Source of the DNA: Clostridia bacterium
GTDB lineage: Bacteria; Bacillota; Clostridia; Christensenellales; CAG-138
Direction of reading: 5' to 3'
NCBI GenBank assembly: GCA_016292635.1
Contig: JAEDIC010000007.1
Location: 22,321-86,320 of the forward strand
DNA length: 64,000 nt
Shown here: positions 7,309 through 15,278 of the stretch, piece by piece
How positions within the stretch are numbered: the stretch's first letter is position 1
Layout of the letters: each line of letters starts with the position of its first letter
Notes under the pieces: generated by a model
The model's input: the letters and a program-made list of their open reading frames with translations, nothing else
What the model was told of the DNA's origin: nothing
Databases searched by the model: none
Position numbers and translations under genes: made by a program

Positions 7309-8322
7309 ATGACTATAAAGGACATCGCCCGTCTCAGCGGGGTAAGCGTAAGCACCGTATCGAGGGTGCTTAATAACCGCCCCGATGTCAGCGAGGAAAG
7401 CCGCATAAGGGTTCTCGGAGTTATAGAAAACGCGAAATACATACCAAACAACACAGCACGCAATCTGGTAAAAACCAAATCCGACGCCATCGGCCTTGTG
7501 GTTCGTGGCGTATCCAATCCTTTTTATGTCGATATTATTACCGCAATAGAAAAAAAGATAGAGCAGGCAGGCTATACCATGGTAATGCGCCAGATAGCCT
7601 CAGACGCTGACGAGATACAGTGCGGCGCGGAAATGGAGCGGGAAAAGCGGCTGCTGGGCATAGTTTTCTTGGGGGGGTGCCAGAATTACACTTCGGAAAG
7701 GCTTAAGGTGCTTAATGTGCCCTTCGTGTGCTGTTCATACAGCAACAAATACGGCACTCTCAGCGATGATGAGTATTCCTCTGTATCCATTGAGGACCAG
7801 GAGGAAGCCTACCGGGCCGTGAAGATGCTGCTGCAAAACGGACACAGGCGCATTGCTGCGCTGGTTTCCGGCAAAGAAGATGGCTCCATAAGCCAGCTGC
7901 GCTATCAGGGTTATCTCAAGGCTCTGAAGGATTGCGGCACAGAGTATGATCCCTCCCTCGTTATAGAATCCGGCAGCTTTTCCATATCCGACGCTTATGA
8001 AGCCATGGTGAAGCAGCTGGATATAAATTCGGATTTTACCGCCCTCTTTGCCATAGCGGACATTATGGCCATAGGCGCCATGCGTGCCCTGCATGAGCAC
8101 GGCAGAAAAGTCCCCGAAGACTGCTCCATAATAGCCATAGACGGCGTTGCGGTTTCGGAATACATAAATCCCATGCTGTCCACCCTTTGCCAGCCGGTGG
8201 AGGAGCTGGGGAAGAACAGCGTAAGCATACTGCTGGACATGATAGAAGGACGCTCCGGCAATATCCATCAGGTGCTGCCCACCCATTTCAGGGAAGGCGC
8301 GTCCTTAAGCAAAGTGAATTGA
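7309..8322 (+). CDS. LacI-family transcriptional regulator
   Basis: 337 residues. The N-terminal helix-turn-helix with hinge is clear (TIKDIARLSGVSVSTVSRVLNN, then ARNLVK), followed by a periplasmic-binding-protein-like sugar sensor domain (IGLVVRGVSNPFY onward). Such proteins repress sugar-uptake genes until the inducer binds. The palindrome 46 bp upstream is the probable operator. It is followed after 52 bp by the binding-protein gene with no terminator between, so it may be cotranscribed. Given malQ downstream, a maltodextrin or related glucan inducer is likely but not proven. Confidence 0.92.
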   Translation: MTIKDIARLSGVSVSTVSRVLNNRPDVSEESRIRVLGVIENAKYIPNNTARNLVKTKSDAIGLVVRGVSNPFYVDIITAIEKKIEQAGYTMVMRQIASDADEIQCGAEMEREKRLLGIVFLGGCQNYTSERLKVLNVPFVCCSYSNKYGTLSDDEYSSVSIEDQEEAYRAVKMLLQNGHRRIAALVSGKEDGSISQLRYQGYLKALKDCGTEYDPSLVIESGSFSISDAYEAMVKQLDINSDFTALFAIADIMAIGAMRALHEHGRKVPEDCSIIAIDGVAVSEYINPMLSTLCQPVEELGKNSVSILLDMIEGRSGNIHQVLPTHFREGASLSKVN

Positions 8323-8374
8323 ATTTGCGTCGAAAGAACGGCGCAGAATATTATAAAAAGAGAGGAAGATATCA

Positions 8375-9706
8375 ATGAAGAAGTATTTTGCACTGCTCCT
8401 GGCCGTAGTTATGGCATTTTCCATGGCAGCCTGCGCAGCGCCCGCTGAGGAGCCCGCTGGAGAAGTAGCGGAAGAAGTTGTTGAAAAACCCGCCGCCGCC
8501 GGTTCCGTTTATTGGCTCAACTTCAAGCCCGAATCCGACGCCGCCCTGCAGGAGCTGGCTGCTATGTACACCGAGGAGACCGGCGTGCCTGTAACCGTTG
8601 TTACTGCCGCTTCCGGTACCTACAATGAGACCCTGACCGCCGAGATGGACAAGAGTGATGCTCCCACCATGTTCGTAGTTGGCAACGCTGCCGCTGTTGA
8701 CACCTGGGGCGAGTACTGCTATGACCTCACCGGCACCCCCATTGCCGAGGAACTGAACACCGACGCTTATATGCTCTATGACGATGAGGGCAAACTCTGC
8801 TCCATCGGCTACTGCTATGAGTGCTACGGCATCATCACCAACAAGGCTCTCCTTGAGAAGGCTGGCTACACCATAGAAGACATCACCAACTTCGAGTCCC
8901 TGAAGACCGTTGCGGAAGATATTCATGCCAGGGCTGACGAGCTTGGCTTCGACGCTTTTACTTCCGCAGGCATGGACGGCAGCTCCAGCTGGCGCTTCAC
9001 CGGTCACCTCATCAATCTGGAGTACTACTATGAGTCCGTTGACGCCCCCGAAGCTTGGACCGAGTGCCCCGCTTCCATAACCGGCGCTTACATGGACAAC
9101 TACAAGAACCTGTGGGACCTGATGATCAACAACAGCGCCGTAAATCCTGCTGATCTGGCCAACGGCGGCTTTGATGCCAATGCTGAGTTTGCAAACGGCG
9201 AGGCCGTATTCTATAGCCAGGGCAACTGGGAATGGGCTTCTCTGCAGGAGAAGGGCATGAATGCCGAAGAACTGACCATGATCCCCTACTACTGCGGTGT
9301 TGAAGGCGAAGAAATGGCCGGTCTGAACTGCGGTACTGAGAACTACTGGGCTGTTAACTCCGAGGCTTCCGAGGAAGACATCCAGGCCACATTGGACTTC
9401 ATGTACTGGCTGGTAACCGATGCTGAGGCTTCCCGCATTGCGGTTGATTCCTTTGGCGTAATGCCCTACACCAATGCCGCTACCTCCACCAACCCCTTCC
9501 TGGCCATCGCCAACGAATATGCTGCCAATGGTCGCTACAGCATGTGGTGGGCCACCAACTATCAGCCCAATGTTGACGCTTACCGCGCCACCGTCGTTTC
9601 CGCTCTGAATCAGTATGACGCTGACCAGACCGACGCCAACTGGGAGCAGGTTGTTACCGCTTTCGTTGATGGCTGGGCCGCACAGTACGCTGCTGTAAAC
9701 GGTTAG
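8375..9706 (+). CDS. ABC sugar-binding lipoprotein (CUT1 type)
   Basis: Captures sugar outside the cell for the permeases at 9843 and 10757. 443 residues: type II signal peptide with lipobox SMAAC, an Ala/Glu/Pro-rich tether, then a family 1 solute-binding fold (WLNFKPESDAALQELAAMY at the start, TMIPYYCGV and WWATNYQPNVD later). The gene uses optimal codons, consistent with binding protein being made in excess of permeases. A strong hairpin follows the stop and separates it from the permease genes. Family is firm; the glucan ligand is inferred from the malQ neighbour. Confidence 0.9.
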   Translation: MKKYFALLLAVVMAFSMAACAAPAEEPAGEVAEEVVEKPAAAGSVYWLNFKPESDAALQELAAMYTEETGVPVTVVTAASGTYNETLTAEMDKSDAPTMFVVGNAAAVDTWGEYCYDLTGTPIAEELNTDAYMLYDDEGKLCSIGYCYECYGIITNKALLEKAGYTIEDITNFESLKTVAEDIHARADELGFDAFTSAGMDGSSSWRFTGHLINLEYYYESVDAPEAWTECPASITGAYMDNYKNLWDLMINNSAVNPADLANGGFDANAEFANGEAVFYSQGNWEWASLQEKGMNAEELTMIPYYCGVEGEEMAGLNCGTENYWAVNSEASEEDIQATLDFMYWLVTDAEASRIAVDSFGVMPYTNAATSTNPFLAIANEYAANGRYSMWWATNYQPNVDAYRATVVSALNQYDADQTDANWEQVVTAFVDGWAAQYAAVNG

Positions 9707-9744
9707 TCCGTTCCCATCCGAAAAGATAACGGATAAAAAAGCAT

Positions 9745-9776
9745 GCGGGGCGAGCACAACGCTCGCCCCGCGTTTT
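9745..9776 (+). terminator. partial terminator / mRNA-stabilising hairpin
   Basis: GCGGGGCGAGC (9745-9755), loop ACAAC, GCTCGCCCCGC (9761-9771), then GTTTT. The short T-run suggests partial termination, allowing more binding-protein than permease mRNA. Confidence 0.75.
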
Positions 9777-9842
9777 CAATATCACCTTCGTGGCTGCACG
9801 AGGCCTCTAAGGTGTCCAATATAATAGGGGGAGTTTGACATC

Positions 9843-10757
9843 ATGAAACGCAAACGCAACGCCGCTTCGGTGAACAGCCGTCTTGTCCGCCGGCCGATAC
9901 AGCGTATGTTTCCGCTGTTTCTTCTGCCGATGACGGCGGCTTTCTGCATAGGCTTTGTATGGCCTTTCCTGCAGGGGCTGTTTTTGTCATTTACCAAGTT
10001 TAAAACCACCAGCAAATGGACCTGGGTGGGAGCAAGCAACTACTTAAAGGCATTTCAGGACGACAGCTTTATGTATTCCTTTGGATATACCGCTTTGTTT
10101 GCCTTCGTATCGTTGGTAATAATCAACGTGCTTGCTTTTGCCGTAGCCTATGCCTTGACCCAGAAGATCAGGGGCGCAAACCTGTTCCGCACGGTGTTCT
10201 TTATGCCTAACCTTATTGGCGGCATCGTGTTGGGCTATATCTGGAGCATGATCTTCGATGGCATTTTGAGCTATTACAATACCTCCATAATCATGAATAC
10301 CACATGGGGCTTCTGGGGCCTTATAATACTGGTCTGCTGGCAGCAGATAGGTTATATGATGATCATATACATCGCAGGCCTGCAGGCTGTGCCTGAGGAT
10401 ATGCTGGAGGCCGCCAAGATAGACGGCGCCAACGGCTGGCAGTCCCTTTTCAAAATAACCATCCCAAATGTTATGCCCTCCATCACCATATGCACCTTCC
10501 TGAGCCTGACCAACGGCTTTAAGCTGTTTGACCAGAACCTTGCGCTTACCGGAGGGCAGCCCTTCATCATCAATCCGGACGGAACCGCCCTCCATACCAC
10601 GGAAATGCTGGCGCTGAACATATACAATACCTTCTATGGCCAGAATGTAAACTCCCGCGGCGTGGCCCAAGCAAAGGCAGTATTGTTCTTTATTCTGGTG
10701 GCGTCCATCGGCCTGATACAGCTTCGTGCAACTCGGAATAAGGAGGTACAGCAGTAA
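9843..10757 (+). CDS. sugar ABC transporter permease (MalF-like)
   Basis: 304-residue integral membrane protein with six hydrophobic helices. It carries the EAA loop that docks on the ATPase (LEAAKIDGANGWQSLFKITIPN) and a Lys/Arg-rich N-terminus. This is the CUT1 MalF/UgpA subtype. It overlaps the next permease by one base (TAATG at 10755-10759), so the two are coupled. It works with the binding protein at 8375 and probably the ATPase at 5916, since no ATPase gene lies inside this operon. Confidence 0.92.
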   Translation: MKRKRNAASVNSRLVRRPIQRMFPLFLLPMTAAFCIGFVWPFLQGLFLSFTKFKTTSKWTWVGASNYLKAFQDDSFMYSFGYTALFAFVSLVIINVLAFAVAYALTQKIRGANLFRTVFFMPNLIGGIVLGYIWSMIFDGILSYYNTSIIMNTTWGFWGLIILVCWQQIGYMMIIYIAGLQAVPEDMLEAAKIDGANGWQSLFKITIPNVMPSITICTFLSLTNGFKLFDQNLALTGGQPFIINPDGTALHTTEMLALNIYNTFYGQNVNSRGVAQAKAVLFFILVASIGLIQLRATRNKEVQQ

Positions 10758-11611
10758 TGAAGAGTTTGCTTAGCAGTAAAAATCGGGGCAAGACCCTGCT
10801 GTCCGCCCTCTTTGTAGTGATTTGCGTTGTGTATGTCATCCCGGTTTTTCTGGTGATGATGAACTCCTTTAAAATAAACACATTTGTAAAGACCGACACC
10901 TTTGCGTGGCCAAACGCGGACAGCTTTGCGGGCTGGAATAATTACGTTAAGGGCATGACCTTTGGCAACTATCCCTTTCTGAAGTCTGCGTTTTACAGCA
11001 CGGTTATAACTCTGCTGTCCACGGGCATTATCCTGCTGTTTACTTCTATGGCCGCGTGGTATATATCCAGGGTGGATTCCATCTTCTGCCGCATCGTGTA
11101 TTTCGGCTGCGTTTTCTCCATGGTGGTACCTTTTCAGATGGTAATGTTTACCCTGTCAAAGACCGCGGACACGCTGCACCTTAATACGCCATGGACCATT
11201 CCCATAATCTATCTGGGCTTTGGCGCGGGCCTTGCGGTTTTCATGTTTACGGGATTTGTAAAGAGCATACCGCTGGAAATTGAGGAGGCGGCAGCCATAG
11301 ACGGCTGCGGTCCCATACGCACCTATTTCAAAGTAGTGCTTCCCATGCTGAGGCCCACCATGGTTTCCGTGGGTATTCTGGAGATCATGTGGGTATGGAA
11401 CGACTATCTCCTGCCCTATCTGGTGCTGGACAGAAAAAAGTATATGACCATACCCATACATATACAGTATCTGAAGGGCAGCTACGGCACCGTGGACCTT
11501 GGCGCTACCATGGCTCTCATCATGCTCAGCATAATTCCTGTTATCGTATTTTATCTCACCTGCCAGAAGCACATAATAAAGGGCGTGGCGGCAGGCGCCG
11601 TAAAGGGATAG
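10757..11611 (+). CDS. sugar ABC transporter permease (MalG-like)
   Basis: 284 residues, six hydrophobic helices, EAA loop IEEAAAIDGCGPIRTYFKVVLP near the C-terminal third: a CUT1 MalG/UgpE subunit that pairs with the 9843 product to form the channel. The start ATG overlaps the preceding stop. It is followed after 39 bp by malQ, which ties the transporter to glucan use. Confidence 0.92.
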   Translation: MKSLLSSKNRGKTLLSALFVVICVVYVIPVFLVMMNSFKINTFVKTDTFAWPNADSFAGWNNYVKGMTFGNYPFLKSAFYSTVITLLSTGIILLFTSMAAWYISRVDSIFCRIVYFGCVFSMVVPFQMVMFTLSKTADTLHLNTPWTIPIIYLGFGAGLAVFMFTGFVKSIPLEIEEAAAIDGCGPIRTYFKVVLPMLRPTMVSVGILEIMWVWNDYLLPYLVLDRKKYMTIPIHIQYLKGSYGTVDLGATMALIMLSIIPVIVFYLTCQKHIIKGVAAGAVKG

Positions 11612-11650
11612 CGGCAGCATAAAAGAATTTAAAGAGATCAGAGGATAAAT

Positions 11651-13192
11651 ATGAAACGCAGCAGCGGCATACTTATGCCAATATCGTCCCTGCCCTCACC
11701 TTATGGAATAGGCACGCTGGGCAAGGCGGCTTACGATTTTGCGGACTTTCTTTACAGCTCCGGTCAGAGCTACTGGCAGATATTGCCCGTTGGCCCTACC
11801 AGCTATGGAGATTCGCCCTATCAAAGCTTTTCAACCTATGCGGGCAATCCTTACTTTATAGATCTTGATATGCTTATAGAGGATGGCCTTCTTACAAGGG
11901 CGGAGGTTGAAGCAAAGGAATGGGGCAAAGACCCCCGCAATGTGGACTACGGAACCATATACTGCAACCGATTTGATATACTGGCCCTTGCCAAGGAACG
12001 GGGCTGGCAGCGAGATAAGAGCGAAGTACAAAAATTTATGGGAGAAAACTCCCGCTGGCTACCGGACTATGCGCTGTTCATGGCGCTGAAGCGGCATTTT
12101 GGAATGAGAAGCTGGACTGAATGGGAGGATGAGGATATCCGCCTGAGAAAGCCCGCCGCCATGGATAAATACAGGGCGCTGCTCCGGGAGGACGTTGAGC
12201 TGTTCATATATATACAGTATTTGTTCTATAAGCAATGGACAGAGCTTAAATCCTATATAAACGGCTATGGCGTAGGCATTATTGGAGACCTGCCAATATA
12301 TGTGGCAATGGATTCTGCGGACGTATGGGCGGAGCCTGGGTTTTTCCAGCTGGATGAAAGGAACGTCCCTGTGGCGGTATCCGGCGTTCCCCCGGATGCC
12401 TTCAGCGCCGCGGGCCAGCTTTGGGGCAATCCCCTGTATGCCTGGGACAGGATGCAGAAGGACGGTTTCGGATGGTGGATACGCCGCATTGACGGCGCCT
12501 CCAAGATGTACGATGTGATACGCATAGATCATTTCCGGGGCTTTGCAAGCTACTGGTCCGTAAAATACGGCGAGGAAACCGCCTGCCACGGCAAGTGGAT
12601 AACCGGCCCCGGTATGGCGCTGGTGGGAGTACTTAAGGGTTGGTTTAAAAACCTTGAGTTTATTGCCGAGGATCTGGGCTATGCAACTCCGGACGTGGAA
12701 AAGCTTCTTAAGGATTCCGGCTTCCCCGGCATGAAGGTATTGGAGTTTGCCTTTGATTCCCGTGATTCCAGCTCTTACCTGCCCCATGCATACAGCGAAA
12801 ACTGCGTATGCTATACCGGCACCCATGACAACAGCCCTGTCGCCCTCTGGCGGAATGAGGCCTGTGCCGAGGATATAGCCTATTGCGAGCGCTATCTTGG
12901 CATAAACGAGGCGGAGGGATTCAACTGGGGAATGATACGCGGCGGCATGAGCTCCGTCGCAAGGCTGTTCGTGGCTCAAATGCAGGATTATCTCAACCTT
13001 GGCGAAGGTCACCGCATGAACATCCCCAGCACCCTTGGCGGAAACTGGACATGGCGTATGCTGCCCGGCGAGGCGGATGAGGCGCTTTCTGAAAAGCTGT
13101 ACAGCATCACAAAGCTTTACGGCAGACTTACCCGGACAAAAAAGGCCCCCGAAGCGGAGGCTGAAGCCGAAGAAAAGACCGGGCAGGAATAA
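11651..13192 (+). CDS. malQ: 4-alpha-glucanotransferase (amylomaltase)
   Basis: Transfers alpha-1,4-glucan segments between maltodextrins and releases glucose, acting in the cytoplasm after uptake. 513 residues of GH77: the N-terminal RSSGILMPISSLPSPYGIGTLG and GDSPYQSFS motifs are diagnostic. VIRIDHFRGF carries the nucleophile Asp, FIAEDLG the acid/base Glu, and TGTHDNSPV the third acidic residue. The end carries an odd Ala/Glu/Lys-rich tail (APEAEAEAEE) not needed for the fold. It is the last gene of the transport operon and is followed by a bidirectional terminator. Confidence 0.95.
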   Translation: MKRSSGILMPISSLPSPYGIGTLGKAAYDFADFLYSSGQSYWQILPVGPTSYGDSPYQSFSTYAGNPYFIDLDMLIEDGLLTRAEVEAKEWGKDPRNVDYGTIYCNRFDILALAKERGWQRDKSEVQKFMGENSRWLPDYALFMALKRHFGMRSWTEWEDEDIRLRKPAAMDKYRALLREDVELFIYIQYLFYKQWTELKSYINGYGVGIIGDLPIYVAMDSADVWAEPGFFQLDERNVPVAVSGVPPDAFSAAGQLWGNPLYAWDRMQKDGFGWWIRRIDGASKMYDVIRIDHFRGFASYWSVKYGEETACHGKWITGPGMALVGVLKGWFKNLEFIAEDLGYATPDVEKLLKDSGFPGMKVLEFAFDSRDSSSYLPHAYSENCVCYTGTHDNSPVALWRNEACAEDIAYCERYLGINEAEGFNWGMIRGGMSSVARLFVAQMQDYLNLGEGHRMNIPSTLGGNWTWRMLPGEADEALSEKLYSITKLYGRLTRTKKAPEAEAEAEEKTGQE

Positions 13193-13207
13193 AACCAAAC
13201 AAAACTA

Positions 13208-13234
13208 TACCCCGGAGAATATCCGGGGTATTTT
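13208..13234. terminator. bidirectional terminator between malQ and the GT-C-like gene
   Basis: TACCCCGGA (13208-13216) pairs with TCCGGGGTA (13222-13230), followed by TTTT on the plus strand. It serves the convergent genes on both sides. It is an ordinary single-hairpin junction, unlike the composite repeats at other convergent junctions. Confidence 0.8.
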
Positions 13235-13235
13235 G

Positions 13236-15110
13236 CTATTCGTATTTGTATATGGCTGAGGTCTCGTTCGCAAAAACCAGCTCAAGGTCTGCAAAGTCTA
13301 TATGGGATATGGGATAAGAGTTTCGCTCATATGGGCCTATGTATATGTAATCCACGCCGTATTTCTTATATAGGTCTGCCGATTCCACTGGATATTCAAA
13401 CATGGCCCGTATATCCTGCTCCCGCTGATAGGTATCATAGCCGTGGTAATACAGGTATGATGCGGAGCCGCATACTATGCTGCGCCCGGTAAGGGAGGCT
13501 ACGGCGTTGTTATGGTTGGTTGTGGTGAGGAACAGTGCGTCCGCAGGTGTGTTTTCCTCGATAAAGCGGGCAGCTTCCACCTCGCCTTCGGAGAATACCT
13601 CGTATTCGCTTACAAGCTCCCGCCCAATGGTGAGCACACCGGAGAGTGTCATAGCGACAACCGTTATGACAGCCAGCAGTCTGCGTCCCTTTATGCCTTC
13701 AAGCTTCGGGTATACATCCACGAGGAAGGAGGCGACCAGGCCTGAGGAGAATGCGTACCAAATGAACAGCAACTTGTTGTTGTCGTATGGATTGGGTTGG
13801 AACTGTATGAATTCCGCAAGCACCCACAGGAGGAGCACGCCGTACCATGTAAGCCTGTCATTTTCTTTTGCGGAAATAAAGGCAACGGGCAGCAGCAGAA
13901 AGATGAGCCCGAGATTCTTTATATAGAACCAGAGGAAGGTGTCGGTTTCGTTGCTCCAGTTGAAATTCAGCGTAAGGAAATCCCCGGCGCTTTTAAAGGT
14001 AAACAGCAGCAGCTGGGGCGCGGCTATTATTACCGCGATAATGCCGTACATGAGGAATTTCTTAGGGGCGATGGTTTTGCGTATCGAGCGAATGAACCAG
14101 GGTATGCTCACCAAACCCAAAGCAAGGAAAGAATGGGTGTGTATCAGCGGCAGCAGCCCCGCCATCACGCCAAGGGGCGGAAACAGCCAGTCCTCTCCAT
14201 CCAGCGCCGCCCTTCGAAGCAGCAGCAGGCAGGGGAAAAGTACACTCCAGCCGAACAGCGTTGCCCGCTGGGGGATAAGCATATCAGCAATAACGTTTAC
14301 CCAGCGTATGTTTTCACCGACGAGGTTGGTTGGGGTTTCGTAAAAGGCGGTGAATATGCGGGTAAAGTTATATGGATTCTGCGCAATGCCGTTCATAAAA
14401 TATGCAAAGCCAAAGCCGCCCCCAAGGAAGAACAGCACAAAGGCCAGCACGGCCTTTTTATTGTTTCTGAACCAGTCCTCAAAGAGCAGGTATACCCCGG
14501 ATGCCACTGAGAAAAAGGCAGGTATCATGGGCAGCATATAGGCTAGGCGCAGTGACGCGCCAAGGGTGTAAAATGTGGAGCTTACGCTGTCGCATAGGAA
14601 GGGATAGCTCATTAACTGCCCGGAAAATATGGAATATTCCGGCGGGAAGAAGCACTGACGGGATATGCTTGAGATGATGCTCAAATGCATACACATATCC
14701 CCGTAGGTGGATTGCCCGGATGAAAGCCCGCCGTATTCGTTCATGGGCAAAACGTGGGTGTAGAGCAGCACGCATAGCAGCGCCGCCGTGGGCAGAACGC
14801 ACCAGAGATATGGCTTTAGCGCGATCCTCCGGGGCAGCATCATAAGCCTGCGCCCCTTAAGCACGGCTGCGGCTCCAAGTCCTGCGGCTATGGCAAGGGC
14901 AAGCAGCTGAGACAACAGGGTGAATCCAAGAACGAAGGATAGAAGAGCCGGCAGCCACATGAGCATTAAGAGGCCTATGGCTGTGCCCAATGTTAAATGC
15001 AGCAGCCGCCCCTCCCGGGGGAAAACATTAAATGCGACGAAATACCCGGAGGCAAGAAATGCCACAAGGTACACTACTGATATGATATTGCCGAAAAAAG
15101 TACCGTCCAT
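13236..15110 (-). CDS. large polytopic membrane protein, GT-C glycosyltransferase-like
   Basis: 624 residues with about 12-13 hydrophobic segments over the first 480 residues and a soluble C-terminal domain of about 130 residues (from SEYEVFSEGEVEAARFIEEN). The first large outside loop has acidic residues in SGQSTYGDMCMHLSI, as in GT-C enzymes that use lipid-linked sugars. FNWSNETDTFLWFYIKNLG and EFIQFQPNPYDNNKLLFIW resemble the later loops of such proteins. ADALFLTTTNHNNAVASLTGR in the C-terminal domain is also typical. A role in cell-surface glycan assembly is likely; acceptor and sugar are unknown. Single gene, start ATG 15110. Confidence 0.65.
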   Translation of the reverse strand: MDGTFFGNIISVVYLVAFLASGYFVAFNVFPREGRLLHLTLGTAIGLLMLMWLPALLSFVLGFTLLSQLLALAIAAGLGAAAVLKGRRLMMLPRRIALKPYLWCVLPTAALLCVLLYTHVLPMNEYGGLSSGQSTYGDMCMHLSIISSISRQCFFPPEYSIFSGQLMSYPFLCDSVSSTFYTLGASLRLAYMLPMIPAFFSVASGVYLLFEDWFRNNKKAVLAFVLFFLGGGFGFAYFMNGIAQNPYNFTRIFTAFYETPTNLVGENIRWVNVIADMLIPQRATLFGWSVLFPCLLLLRRAALDGEDWLFPPLGVMAGLLPLIHTHSFLALGLVSIPWFIRSIRKTIAPKKFLMYGIIAVIIAAPQLLLFTFKSAGDFLTLNFNWSNETDTFLWFYIKNLGLIFLLLPVAFISAKENDRLTWYGVLLLWVLAEFIQFQPNPYDNNKLLFIWYAFSSGLVASFLVDVYPKLEGIKGRRLLAVITVVAMTLSGVLTIGRELVSEYEVFSEGEVEAARFIEENTPADALFLTTTNHNNAVASLTGRSIVCGSASYLYYHGYDTYQREQDIRAMFEYPVESADLYKKYGVDYIYIGPYERNSYPISHIDFADLELVFANETSAIYKYE

Positions 15111-15198
15111 ATTTAGAATTATACCATATACACGCGCAAAATAAAGCGTCGCCCGTTCCCCGCAATACTGGTAAACATCGGGAAGGGGGATATAATAA

Positions 15199-15241
15199 CA
15201 ATATATGGTATTTAACCTTGAAAAGAGGGCACGAAATATTG
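15199..15241 (+). promoter_or_regulatory. candidate tandem NrdR boxes before nrdD
   Basis: CAATATATGG (15199-15208) and CGAAATATTG (15232-15241) match the NrdR core CwAtATaTwG at 9 and 8 of 10 positions. They are 33 bp apart, about three helical turns, as tandem NrdR boxes usually are. Together with the ribonucleotide reductase gene 38 bp further on, this supports NrdR repression. No nrdR gene is in the window. Confidence 0.45.
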
Positions 15242-15278
15242 TATATTTATAATAGACGGAAATTTGTGGAGGCTGCTC

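Noticed and set aside
8372..9757. Long minus-strand frame (461 codons) opposite the sugar-binding protein; similar long antisense frames at 5760-7073, 12059-13198, 22262-23560, 39857-41506 and 43862-45436
   Set aside because: They mirror well-supported genes, have no ribosome sites, and read as low-complexity Gly/His/Val-rich protein produced by the codon bias of the opposite strand.
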